Of a DNA stretch of 64,000 nucleotides, positions 33,131 through 44,138 are shown piece after piece. The position numbers and the translations under genes are program-made. The notes below the pieces were generated by a model, which saw only the letters and a list, made by a program, of their open reading frames with translations, was not told the origin of the DNA and did not search any database. How positions within the stretch are numbered: the first letter of the stretch is position 1; every line of letters begins with the position of its first letter. This stretch comes from Zygnema cylindricum. Lineage: Eukaryota; Streptophyta; Zygnematophyceae; Zygnematales; Zygnemataceae. The stretch lies in NCBI GenBank assembly GCA_037447655.1, contig JBBHKE010003238.1, positions 156,542 to 220,541 of the forward strand. The letters are read 5' to 3'.

Positions 33131-34189
33131 TTGTTGGTTTTTGGAAAATGAGTTTCGTGCGTACGCGACGTTTTGTGCGTACACAATGTTCAGTGAGTAC
33201 AGTACGCGGTTTGTATTTTGTATGCAATCTGATTTACAGTGGAGGTTTGAAAGGATATGCGAATTCGGGGAGTAATGATACTAACTCTGTTGGGATGTAC
33301 GTAATTATTTAAGTAACGGTTGAACAAAAGGGAAGAAGGGAGGAATGTGGACTCAGTGGAAGGGAGGAATGTGGACTCAGTGGTTGAGAGAGTCTAAAGG
33401 TTTGGGGGAGTGTTGGTTTTTGGAAACCTTTAGTCCTCTCTATATCACATTGCTATGCTGTCATGCTGCGCTGGTCACACCGCAGCCATAGCAGAGTGTA
33501 TGAAAAATATATTTTGCTGCCATGCTGCGCTAGTCACATCGCAGTCATAGCAACTTGTGTACTAGGTACTAAGTGTATTGGAACGTACGAAATTGGACTT
33601 CAAATGACGAGAAGAAACATAGAAGAAAAGTACAGTTTGCGTAAAGGGAAATGGACGGCGGTACACTTCAAATACACGTGTCACTCCGTGAGGAAATCAA
33701 GATTGGTTGTTCCCGATGGAAAAGTACAGTTTCATTTTGGGGACCGGATTTACACGTGGAGGTTCATCTTCGGTGATGAAAGAATACGTGGAAGGCAGAC
33801 AAAGTTCGCCGTCATTTTTGGAAGAGAAATATCGACTGTGCTGTCATTGTATGTCGGTCGTACGAAACATAATGCGGGGGTCAACATGTGATGGATTGGA
33901 CTCCACCGGAGCTACGGACAGCAGCGCCGTCAGTTTGGTCAATTTGGTGAGGGACGTGAAATCGCGTCCATCACATGTTATTTATCATGGACGGTCCAGA
34001 TTCATTTGACAAAATTGGTAAGGTTAGGTATTGTTATATAAAAATTGGTGGGAATACTTAGTGGCCTAGGAACTATCTGGTTGAGTTATTTCAGCTTGAT
34101 TTGATTATTCTGTAGAATTCTGAGTGGAATCAAAGAAGGTTGTTTTTGGGTAGTCTGTGGTGCTTCCGAGGGTACATTCATGGCTGAAA
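33131..34189 (+). mobile_element. insertion in copia RT, possible non-autonomous LTR element
   Basis: Interrupts the copia RT: recognisable RT resumes at about 34190. The motif tgttggtttttggaaa occurs at 33131 and again at 33411, the second time just after a gtttgggggag polypurine-like stretch, as at the start of a + strand LTR. An imperfect ~70-bp duplication (atgctgcgctggtcacac) lies at 33460-33555. Part of the insert recurs at 39005-39678. The open frames at 33463-33891 and 33707-34009 show no certain domain; a Cys/His-poor gag-like tail is possible. Confidence 0.45.
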
Positions 34190-37100
34190 ATGGCTATGAA
34201 CAACACCTTGTGCATGTGACATTTCAATTTTTTCTAACATGTTTCCTATGGCTTCCTTCTATGTCAACCTAATTATTTTGTTTTGTCTATGTTTCATATG
34301 GCTTCCTTCTATGTCAACCTAATTATTCTGTTTTGTCTATCCCTATCCACGTGTATTCCTAGGAAAAAATTTGCTCCACCTAAGTCTTTCATTTCAAACA
34401 TATTTTACAAAGCCCTCATTACTTTGTTTATTTCTGTTAGTGATTTGCTCATTATGAGCAGATCATATACATATACTGTTATGTAAATCACCCTATCATC
34501 TCCTTTTATACTGTAGACAAAGTGGTCTGAGCTAATTCTGACAAATCCTAACTTAGTAAGGAATTCATCCAACTTAATGTTCCACTGACGCGAGGCCCGT
34601 TTCAGTCCATATAATGATTTACGTGAGGCATGTTTCAGTCCATATAATGATTTACGTGAGGCATGCTTCAGTCCATATAATGATTTTAGTAATTTACAGA
34701 CAAGGTTTTCTTTTCTTTTTTCTTCGTACATTTTTGGATGCTTCATATAGATAACCCTTTTTAATTATAATTGTATAAAGGCCATTTTAACATCCATATG
34801 GTGAATTTTCATATCTTCTATAGTTGCCAATTTCCAGATCTTTTATAGGTGCCAAGTTAACCAAAATTATGACGATGGGAAATCTGACTACTGGGAAAAG
34901 GTTTGTTCAAAGTCAATTTCTTCTTTCTGATAATAACCCTTAGCAACTAGCAAAGCTTTGTATCTTTCAATTGTATTGTCTAGTTTTAATTTTACCTTAA
35001 ATGCCCACTTACTTCTGATTGATTTTCTGATCTGGTGGAAGCTCGCTCAACTACTTCCCAAGTTTGGGCCGCCATAATAGACGTCATTTCGTCATTCAAA
35101 GCTTGTATCCAATGTTTTTTTTTTGGTACAGAAAATGCTTCTTGAATGGTTAAGGGTTCTCCAAATGCGGCCGAGTGTGCGTACATTGTTATTGAATCCC
35201 TTAGTCTCGAACTGATTTTTTTCTCTCTTGTGCTAGTCATTTTCCCGTAAAAAAATTTGATGTCGGAATCAAGGGTTCTCTCCTTAAGGTTCAAGTTCTT
35301 GTTGTACAGGAAAATCAGAGTGTCGGGTGTCGCTAGATCCATCTGTTTCTGTTTGGGTATTGGTGGAGTGCTCTTAAGCCACTTGTCGTACCTTGTCGAT
35401 GATAACATATTCCATCTCCCTTTTGGATCTTTGGGCAGGAGTTAGAGCAAATACATCCACTAAATCCGATTCAACTTTCACAATAATATTTCTAGCGACT
35501 ACAAATTTATGAGTGCTTGGTATGTTAACTCTTTATCCTTTTGCATTATTATCATATATTAGTAGGATGTCAGGCATTCCTATTGCCTCTATTTTCCATG
35601 TACTTGGATCATTTTTAAGTATAGATACTTTACTGCCAAATACTCTAAAATGACTAAATTCTGGTTTCCCTTTTGTCTATAGTTCATAAGGTGTTTTTCT
35701 TGGAGTTGCTTTACTTTCTAGCCTGTTTTTAATATAAGCAGCACAATTAAAGGCCTCTACCTAAAATTTCACACTTACTCTTTTATCTACAAGCATAGTC
35801 CGAGCACATTCTCTTAGTGCTATATTTTACCTTTCCGCAACTCCATTCTATTCAGGGGAGTATGGAACTGTCAGCTGGCGTGTAATTACATGTTCATTGA
35901 GAAAATATGAAAACACTTGTGACACATACTCTCCGCTGTTATCATATTTGAGAATTAAAATAGGAACTCCATGGGTCTTTTCGCTCCATGTTTTGTATTC
36001 GCGGAAGCATTCAAAGACTTAGCTTTTTTTTTTTCAAGAAGTACACCTTAGTATATCTCGTAAAGTCATCCGTTAATGTAAACATATATCGAACTCCCCC
36101 CATGGAAGACATCTTTGAAGAATAAACATCCAAATGAATTAATTTTAAAACTCTCTTAGCTCTATGACTACTTTCAGTTGGAAGTGGTAATTTGTGAAGC
36201 TTTCCTAAAGCACATGGATCACATAACAAATTTGACTTAACGGGTGACATTTTTACTCCTTTAATTATATCATTTTTCACCATTTCCCCTAATATTTCTC
36301 GATGAACATGCCCCAGCCTTTTATGCTATAGATCATTATCAGTTTTTACAGTTGATTAGAGAACTTTCTCTCTATTAAATATGTCTGCAAGATCAAGCCT
36401 ACACATCATATTTTCTCCTCTGGTTCCTAAATTTCATACAAACTACTTGTTTCCCATGTCTCAGACTCACTTCAAATCCTTTGCTCTCTACCAAATATGT
36501 ACTACTAATTCTTACTAAACTCTGGAATAAATAACACAACATTCAAATTCCGGTCTACCGTCTAAGCGTCTATTTTAAATTTAAGATTCATTTTTCCTTC
36601 CGAGCTTGCTACTACATAACTGTCATCTGCATAGTAAATGTTTTGTTGTGAGATGGGCTCAAGATTTTTGAATAACTCTCAATAGCCACACATATGAGCT
36701 GGTGCTTTTGTGTCCATAATCTATGTGTTCTCCTTTGGTATGAATCTTTTATCTTTGCAAACCTTTCCTTTCCCGTCACAATTGGAAAACTGTTGATCTA
36801 TTTGATAGTTTTGTCTCCTTCTTGCGGTGGGGAATTCTCAATTCGGCATAAAAAATAGATGCCTTTTCTGGTTGCTTATAATGTTGTCCTATGTTGTCCT
36901 TTGTGTGTAGAGAGACCGTTGTTGTTCCATCCTTCTCAAAAATTTCCTGTCAAAGTGTTTTTTTTCACAGTTAGACATTCTCGTACCAAATGACCCTCGT
37001 TTAAATATTAAAAACATGCCCATGGGTTGTTAGTTGATCAACCTGTCTGATGCTAGTTTTTAGTTTTTATTGTAAAAACTGAGTGTTAAGTACTTGTCCT

Positions 37101-37712
37101 GTCTTACATCCTTTCATTGCTAGATTAGTAAAATTTTCTTCTAACACCAACTGAATTACCATTGTTAGATTCCATGAAAGCTAATCTAATTTCTTTAGTG
37201 CATCAGAGGCGTCTTTATAATCCTTGGGCAATCCTCTCATAAGTATCATGACAATCCTCCCATAAGTAACATGGCTTGATGTGCAGCTGCAAAACACCTT
37301 TTGAGCATGCATTTTCTAGAAACAACTTCCTAAGACAATAACAATAATCTAAATGCGACCACCATTTTATTTATATTCAAAAATGTTTGTAGCATTTATC
37401 ATTTGTCGTTAAACATTGGTCTGTTGATACATTTCATATAAAGATGTCCAGATTTTTTTCGCCTTGTCCATCTAAATGTGTGCCATTCCAATTTCCAAAG
37501 AGTGCCTGCATGAGTGCACGGACACACGGTGTATTCTTCTTGCTCCATGTAGGAACCGTCTCGGCAAGGGAATCGTCCACCACATTTATGATATCCTTTT
37601 GGACAAAGTAGAGCTTCATGATTCCTCTCCAATATAAGTAGTTGTCTCCATCAAACCTAGGTACTCTTGGGTGTGGGCCCATAACCGGTTGTTTTGCAGC
37701 AACAAGAAGCAA
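34190..37712 (-). pseudogene. copia gag-pol remnant, copy A
   Basis: Read on the minus strand. A gag start with PRVPRFDGDNYLYW lies at 37434-37712. Integrase pieces lie near 36011-36283 (LIHLDVYSSKM and LTDDFTRY) and the pol linker/RT start at 34992-35408 (KKHWIQALNDEM). RT at 34190-34746 has EMKDLGGANFFLGIHVDRDR. The RT box reads YVYD instead of YVDD, and the SLYGLKHA segment is present three times in tandem. Stops and frameshifts throughout mean no functional polyprotein. Confidence 0.85.
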
Positions 37713-37714
37713 CG

Positions 37715-39678
37715 CAACAGGAAGAACAACAACAGGAAAACTATTAGAACACTATTAGAGGCTGTAGAGTCACCCAGTTAATTCAGCAAAAGGCCACCCA
37801 AAAGTACCTCACAAACAGTGAATTTTGATCAGGCAATACTTAAACACCAATGAGTCCCTTTGACTCTAAACACAACTCACTTAGAGCTCACAATTAACAC
37901 AACATTCGTTTCACAAACTCTGATCAGTCACAGAGTGACACATCACACAAAGACAGCTTTAAAAGTCACTTTCCTTTAATGAACTAGCACAAGTTATCTC
38001 ACCAAACGTCTAAGTCCTAATTTATACAAATACGCCTATCTACCAACCTAACTACCAATAGGATCACTATAGGCACACTATCTTATTGTCCGATTTAACT
38101 ACCTGGTATAATTAATTCTAAATACAATTCTCGATCGCTACCTGAGCGACGAGATCATCTCATCGCCCACTCGCACAGATAATTCACTAAGAATTCATTG
38201 TTTAAAAACAATACTTCCCCCTAAACTGTGAACTCTCGGTCTCGTAGACCACATGCTTCCTTGCAATATGCCAATTTTGGAGCAGGTAATGCCTTTGTTA
38301 ACATGTCGACAACCATTTTCGAATCTAGCAGGTATTGAAGTTTTATGACTTTGGAAAAAACTTTTTCCTTGACGAAATGCAGCGGTATATCCATATGTTT
38401 TCTCTTAAAATGGTGACTCAGACTGGATGCAATAAATATGGATGCCTATCGATATGGTACCTGGTTGGCACCAGACAACTTGTGCTCTATTCTGCATGAA
38501 TCCTAACTCTTGCAAAATCGACTTAACCCACAATAACTCCGTTACTGTAGTGCTTCCCTACCATATAATATAGTTGATTGAGCCGTGACATTTTGGAACT
38601 TGCTACTCCAACAACAAGTTCTTGTCCCAATCTGCAACACATATCGGGTTGTTCATTTTTCTACTTGGTATGTCACCTAGTTAGCGTCACTCCAGGTGTT
38701 GATCTTGACTTCTGTTCCTCCCAAGTTTAGATATAAATTTCTAATCCCATCTAGATATCTTAAGACTCTTTTTGCAACATCCAAGTCTATCTTTTTCTGG
38801 TTCTGTAGACTTCTACTAAGTACTTTTACAGCAACAACAATGTTTGGACGAGTACAATTAATAAATTAAATTTGGCTATTAACTATTTGCCTAAAAGGAA
38901 TATCACTCAATTTTTTCTTCTTTTGATTCATCTTATCAAAATTCCAGAGGAAGTTGCTAGTCTTTCTAACTTTTGTATGTTTTCGATCAGTGTTAAACTA
39001 CCTTTTGTTGGTATTTGGAAAATGAGTTTCGTGCGTACGCGACGTTTTGTGCGTACACAATGTTCCGTGAGTACAGTACGCGGTTTGTATTTTGTATGCA
39101 ATCTAGATTTACAGTGGAGGTTTGAAAGGATATGCGAATTCGGGGAGTAATGATACTAACTCTGTTGGGATGTACGTAATTATTTAAGTAATGGTTGAAC
39201 AAAAGGGAAGAAGGGAGGAATGTGGACTCAGTGGAAGGGAGGAATGTGGACTCAGTGGTTGAGAGAGTCTAAAAGTTTGGGGGAGTGTTGGTTTTTGGAA
39301 ACCTTTAGTCCTCTCTATATCACATTGCTATGCTGTCATGCTGCGCTGGTCACACCGTAGCCATAGCAGAGTGTATGAAAAATATATTTTGCTGCCATGC
39401 TGCGCTGGTCACATTGCAGTCATAGCAACTTGTGTACTAGGTACTAAGTGTATTGGAACGTACGAAATTGGACTTCAAATGACGAGAAGAAACATAGAAG
39501 AAAAGTACAGTTTGCGTAAAGGGAAATGGACGGCGGTACACTTCAAATACACGTGTCACTCCGTGAGGAAATCAAGATTGGTTGTTCCCGATGGAAAAGT
39601 ACAGTTTCATTTTGGGGACCGGATTTACACGTGGAGGTTCATCTTCGGTGATGAAAGAATACGTGGAAGGCAGACAAA
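37715..39678 (-). repeat. second copy of the copia 3' region (direct repeat of 31834-33797)
   Basis: Near-identical to 31834-33797 over about 1.96 kb: the LTR (37715-38210), the RNase H remnant and most of the same insertion. Similarity stops abruptly at about 39678 inside the insertion (after ggcagacaaagt). The LTR serves as the 5' LTR of copy A and as the 3' LTR of this truncated second copy, so the two copies were a tandem sharing one LTR. Confidence 0.8.
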
Positions 39679-40133
39679 GTGGGTAGAATTTTAAAGCTTT
39701 TCTCTTTAACGAGCAAGAATTAATTCTTCACCGATTGCTCGCAGTAATTCACCAACGGAAGAGCCAGATTTGTTCCGTTTTTGGCGCATTTTTTGTTCGG
39801 AGGTCAAACCAAGCAACATGTTGAACAAAAGAGGTTAGGGCTTTTATTGAATATAATATCCCAAACTGACTAGCACCAGTGAAGATGTCGGCCAAAGAAT
39901 TTTTTTTTTTTGAATAGGATTACGTAGATATTGGTTGAAGTCCTCATAACATCAAAGAGGTTTACTTAAAGATCCCTTTTCCTATAGTCCCCCCTCATCA
40001 ATTCGACATTGCTCTCCGATTTAGGTTGAACCTCCTTCACTGATCACTACCCAATTGTGTAATGTTTTTGTATGATACTCGTGGTTATCGAGATAACGTT
40101 TAGTTTGGTTCGATGTTCCTATCCGTTAATAGG

Positions 40134-40188
40134 TTTATAGCCACTCGAGCGGCTATTTGTTGACAATAGCCGCTCGAGTGGCTATAAA
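40134..40188. other. perfect inverted repeat, 24-bp stem with 7-nt loop
   Basis: The arms tttatagccactcgagcggc.. (40134-40157) and its exact complement (40165-40188) enclose the loop tgttgac. A degenerate relative (accactcgggtggctattt) lies at about 40361. Such hairpins are typical of organelle intergenic regions, where they stabilise RNA 3' ends. Confidence 0.9.
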
Positions 40189-40279
40189 CTGTCGGCTTTT
40201 GTTTTGGCCGATCGGGTCACTTTGGGAAAATATTCCTTTATTGAAAGGTGCTTGTATTAAGCCGTTATACACGGGTAAA

Positions 40280-40920
40280 TGGCCGGAACCCGCATCGGCG
40301 GACTTTCGGCGGACTCCCATAACTTAGAATTTTTGGCCATTTTATATAGGGAAAAATAACCACTCGGGTGGCTATTTTTCAGGCTGTGTTCCCGGATTTG
40401 TTTCTCCGATGTCGGTGGCCGGATTTTGGCGTGCGCTATATCGTTAAGTAGATTTTCGATCATTCTTCAATGCAAAATAAACGGTGCACATTTCCGATTT
40501 GTCTTTGCAAAAAAATATCTTATTTACGCCTCGGTACTCAATGAAGGGACTAGTGGAGATTTTCATTCTTGGTAACCTTCGGTTTTTCTTTTCGCTCGTT
40601 GTATTTTGGCTTGCGATAGGTCATTTTGTAGCTTTAGAAATCTTATTTTTAGCAGAATTGACGGAACATAATTCCGGTGCGCTTTTGCAAAGTTACGGCC
40701 GAAATACGGCGCGGTACTCGAGGAAGGGATTTGAGGCGGTTTTGAAAGTTGTAAAGCCTCGGTTTTCCGATCCGCTGGCCGGATTTCGACGTGCGATAGC
40801 TCTTTTTGTAGCTTTAGAAGTCTTCCTTTCGTCAAAGCTTACGGCATGTGATCCCGGCGTTTCCTTTTAAATTAATAGCCGAAATACATCTCGGTACCCG
40901 AGCGGGAGACTTTAAAACGA
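40280..40920. repeat. diverged tandem repeat, period about 180 bp
   Basis: The cggtactcaatgaaggga block near 40530 recurs near 40712 (cggtactcgaggaaggga) and 40891 (cggtacccgagcgggag). The accompanying ttttgtagctttagaa and ggccggatttcgacgtgcgata blocks recur at the same spacing. About three to four copies. Confidence 0.6.
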
Positions 40921-41198
40921 TGGTCACCCTTGGTAGGGCTTGAACTCCGGTGTCTCTTGTCCAATAAGTTCACTTGATAGCTCGTTCTAAAGTTTTTTAA
41001 GCCCTCTTGAGAATGGAACTCACGGATCTTGATTCCGATAATTCGTTCGAAAGATATGCCCGATATAGGGGTAAGTAGCGTAATACACCCTATCCAAAAT
41101 ATCAAATGTGACGCAAAGTGGTATCAAAAGTGACGGCGAGTGGCTTCACTTTTGATATAGTGTATAGTTCTTTTTTCACGGCATATATGTAACCCGGT

Positions 41199-41430
41199 AG
41201 CTTCAAATTTGCATAAGCATGATTCGCCCCCCCCTATATCCCCAATCCAACCTATATTTAATAACTACGAGCCCGGAGGGCTCGAATTTTTTGAGGATTT
41301 ACGGGCCCTAGGTGCCCTCTTACGTTATAATATCGTTTATTACGCCCGTTAGCTTCAAATTTGCATAAGCATGATTCGCCCCCCCCCTATATCCCCAACC
41401 CATCATCTCAACTATCATGAGCCCGGAGGG
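41199..41430. repeat. ~151-bp direct repeat running into the assembly gap
   Basis: The block agcttcaaatttgcataagc starts at 41199 and 41351, and gcccggaggg ends at 41280 and 41430. The second copy stops exactly where the N run begins, so the gap probably hides more copies. Confidence 0.8.
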
Positions 41431-41822
41431 NNNNNNNNNNNNNNNNNNNNNNNNNNNNNNNNNNNNNNNNNNNNNNNNNNNNNNNNNNNNNNNNNNNNNN
41501 NNNNNNNNNNNNNNNNNNNNNNNNNNNNNNNNNNNNNNNNNNNNNNNNNNNNNNNNNNNNNNNNNNNNNNNNNNNNNNNNNNNNNNNNNNNNNNNNNNNN
41601 NNNNNNNNNNNNNNNNNNNNNNNNNNNNNNNNNNNNNNNNNNNNNNNNNNNNNNNNNNNNNNNNNNNNNNNNNNNNNNNNNNNNNNNNNNNNNNNNNNNN
41701 NNNNNNNNNNNNNNNNNNNNNNNNNNNNNNNNNNNNNNNNNNNNNNNNNNNNNNNNNNNNNNNNNNNNNNNNNNNNNNNNNNNNNNNNNNNNNNNNNNNN
41801 NNNNNNNNNNNNNNNNNNNNNN
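41431..41822. other. assembly gap (392 N)
   Basis: Run of 392 N. Open frames spanning it have no meaning. Confidence 0.98.
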
Positions 41823-41880
41823 AAAAAGAAGGATAGTAAAGAAAACATGACACAAGGGGTAAATACAATCTTTCTATTTA

Positions 41881-41951
41881 TGGCGACACCCAGAATCGAA
41901 CTGGGGAGCGAGAATTTGCAATCCTCGGCCTTACCACTCGGCCATATCGCC
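41881..41951 (-). tRNA. trnC-GCA: tRNA-Cys (GCA), plastid-like, intronless
   Basis: Minus-strand 71-nt cloverleaf. The acceptor stem GGCGATA pairs with TGTCGCC (one G-U). The D arm is GGCCGAGTGGTAAGGCC-like, the anticodon loop is TTGCAAA with anticodon GCA, the T arm carries GTTCGATTC, and the discriminator is A. The D-arm and acceptor sequence match the plastid/bacterial type of tRNA-Cys rather than a nuclear one. No CCA is encoded. It lies about 200 bp beyond the 3' end of the large minus-strand reading frame, in the same orientation. Confidence 0.88.
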
Positions 41952-42152
41952 TAGTGTTTATATGCTTAGTTCATTTGAAACACAAAAAACAAATAACATC
42001 CAACAACACCAACACATCCATTCCATACAACTTCACCCACACACTATTACATCCCATTGTTTATCACGGTCGCTTCACTTCCACCACCCCCCAATCTTTA
42101 CCATTCTACAAAACTATAAGTGTTCACCCCCAATTCTACCCCCATATTCTTT
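41952..42152. other. spacer between tRNA-Cys and large ORF
   Basis: Short C/A-rich non-coding spacer; nothing recognised. Confidence 0.5.
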
Positions 42153-44138
42153 CTATTTGCGGGCACGGCGTCGTCTCTTTTTGTTTCTTTTAGATTCCTC
42201 ATTCTCCTCGCCTATCTCGCTAGTTTCGCCGCTTTCTTTTGCGTGATCGTCCACAACGCGTCGATTGCTCCTCTCCCTTTCCTTTTCGTTTTGTTTTTCG
42301 GCCCATAACTCGTACGAATCTTTCAAGGAGCGAACCTCTTCTCTTTCCTCCAATCCTCCATTTCTCCCTCCACGTTCCGAATCAATATCACCATCTACTT
42401 CCATTTCGTATTCTTCGTTCCTCCCACGATCTCCTTCCTCCTCCTCCTCTTCTTCACTTCTTTTCGCCACACCGTCCTCATTCTCTCCTTGCTCAAACTC
42501 ATCGTTCCCATCATTTTCCTCTCTTCTAAAATCTTCTTCTATATCTCTCTCGAAATCTTCTCGGTCATCTATCCAATCGTCGAATTCTCCATCTTCGCCG
42601 TACTCACCGCTTTTACCACTTTCATCTAGCTCGTCGTCCTCAACTTCTTCAAAATCAAAAACGTCACTCCTATTTCCCGGTCCCTCATCTTCATCGACGC
42701 CAACCGCGGCTTCGAAATCGACAAAACTCGATTGTCTATCACTACCACTATCTTTCTTTCTCGATCTCCCCCTTCTCGAAGTTGTATACACATTATCGCC
42801 GTGTTTGTCCGCGTACTTGTAAACCCAAGGGCGGGTTATGTTGGGGTGCAAGTGAATGTTAAAGGTATAATCGTCGACCGCGGAACTTAGCAACAAACTT
42901 TCTCCGAGCTCTACCTTCTTCTCTTTCGCGTACTTCTCAGCTTTTTTAATGGCTTTTTTCTTCATATTAAACAGTTTTGGTTTACTGCAATGGTACGGGT
43001 CCACAAAACAAAATGCGTTCATATTCTCCCACTCCAAGTATCCTCTTACCAAAAACTCGTCGTAGTTTAACAAACCTTCGTTCAAGCCCCCAACGATTAT
43101 TTGTACGTTGGCCACTAAACGATCGTAGTGATCGTCATAGTAAGGATATATCACTACCTTGGCTTTCGTGGAACTTGAATAATTCCCCAAAAAACCTCTA
43201 ATGTAATCCATACTCTTATCCCACCAACTTTCACACTGCCCCCTCTCTATCCCGTCGACGCCCACAATTCGCACTTCGATTCTCTTGTTGCGATACTTTT
43301 CGGGTACAATCTTGTGAATTAAATCGCATCTCCCACAAACTCCTTCCTCTAACAGCACCGCGTCCTTTATCTCCACTCTAAGCCCGTCCAAATCGTTCAC
43401 CCCCCCCGCGAATATTTCCACCATGCCGAAAAATTTGTCTTCGAAGCGGCAAGGGAATTGACGACAATTCGACGACACCGCTTTCTTCAACTCTCGTAAC
43501 CCTAATGGTAACGTGCCTAGGAGAGGTTGGTTCGGGTTCTCTTCCAAGTACGCACCTGAGGCTAAGTTTATCTCCCTAGAAAACCCGATTTTGTTTGTCA
43601 TCAGCAAGCCTAAACCCTTTTCTGGCCCTCCATGGCCCTTTCCCCCCGTTGTGCCCCCACCAAGTTGCGCTATAAATCTCAGCGCGGGGTTGAAAGAAGC
43701 GTTCTTAAAATAAGTCAACACTCGGTACATGTTTTTAACCTCGTTCGGATTGACAGTGAATCCGTACGTGCTCAAAAACTCTGTAGCTTCTTCTTTAGCC
43801 TCTTCTAACCACTTCAAAAAACCGACGGTTTTAACTCTCCCGTAATGCCCGATCAAGTGATATTCGGCTAGTTTCGCACGCTCTTTGGATGCTCTTTCGA
43901 CTCGCCATAGTAATTTACCCCCTTCATAAGCCCTATGTTGTTTCATTACCTCTTTCCAATCTCTAACGCTTCTACTTGCTGTCGCACCGCCTGCCTTGTC
44001 ACTACCCACCAACCATCCGTTGAGGTTACGAAGATGACCTTCCACGTCCCGTGTTCCGTTCGGTTCTACGTATGACAAGTTTGACGAGTCTTCACGAATC
44101 GCGAACGTCTCTCCCTTCCAAATGTACAAATTCTCTAC
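42153..44138 (-). CDS. large unrecognised reading frame, downstream part (about 660 codons)
   Basis: Uninterrupted minus-strand frame ending in TAG at 42153. It continues in the same frame as 44139-44801 after a single TAA (44139-44141), so the two are best read as one broken gene; no ATG opens this part. The first two thirds look globular, with scattered Cys pairs (CGRC), WWDKSMDYIRGFLGNY and aromatic/charged segments. About 140 residues of strongly acidic, Asp/Glu-rich low-complexity sequence follow, and the C-terminus is very basic (KRNKKRRRRARK). I recognise no family. The length without introns and the clean frame argue for past selection. Viral, plasmid or organellar origin are all possible. 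Confidence 0.6.
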   Translation of the reverse strand, partial: VENLYIWKGETFAIREDSSNLSYVEPNGTRDVEGHLRNLNGWLVGSDKAGGATASRSVRDWKEVMKQHRAYEGGKLLWRVERASKERAKLAEYHLIGHYGRVKTVGFLKWLEEAKEEATEFLSTYGFTVNPNEVKNMYRVLTYFKNASFNPALRFIAQLGGGTTGGKGHGGPEKGLGLLMTNKIGFSREINLASGAYLEENPNQPLLGTLPLGLRELKKAVSSNCRQFPCRFEDKFFGMVEIFAGGVNDLDGLRVEIKDAVLLEEGVCGRCDLIHKIVPEKYRNKRIEVRIVGVDGIERGQCESWWDKSMDYIRGFLGNYSSSTKAKVVIYPYYDDHYDRLVANVQIIVGGLNEGLLNYDEFLVRGYLEWENMNAFCFVDPYHCSKPKLFNMKKKAIKKAEKYAKEKKVELGESLLLSSAVDDYTFNIHLHPNITRPWVYKYADKHGDNVYTTSRRGRSRKKDSGSDRQSSFVDFEAAVGVDEDEGPGNRSDVFDFEEVEDDELDESGKSGEYGEDGEFDDWIDDREDFERDIEEDFRREENDGNDEFEQGENEDGVAKRSEEEEEEEGDRGRNEEYEMEVDGDIDSERGGRNGGLEEREEVRSLKDSYELWAEKQNEKERERSNRRVVDDHAKESGETSEIGEENEESKRNKKRRRRARK

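Larger units (their letters stand above)
31834..38210 (-). mobile_element. Ty1/copia LTR retrotransposon (copy A)
   Basis: Minus-strand element in the order 5' LTR (about 37715-38210), gag, integrase, reverse transcriptase, RNase H and 3' LTR (31834-32336). RNase H ends in the plant-copia tail DMLTKALPAPKLAYC, with its stop followed by a ttagggggaagtattg polypurine tract immediately before the LTR. The two LTRs are closely similar. The coding part is broken by stops and frameshifts and by a ~1-kb insertion (33131-34189), so the element is dead. Confidence 0.85.

Noticed and set aside
33463-34009. A gene in the copia insertion
   Set aside because: The open frames overlap each other and lie inside a nested insertion that is partly duplicated at 39338-39694; no domain is clear.
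40915-41010. A second tRNA on the minus strand (gttcaagccctacc looks like a T arm)
   Set aside because: No convincing acceptor or anticodon stems could be paired; it may be a tRNA remnant at most.
41320-41868. Frames spanning the N run
   Set aside because: Almost all residues are unknown.
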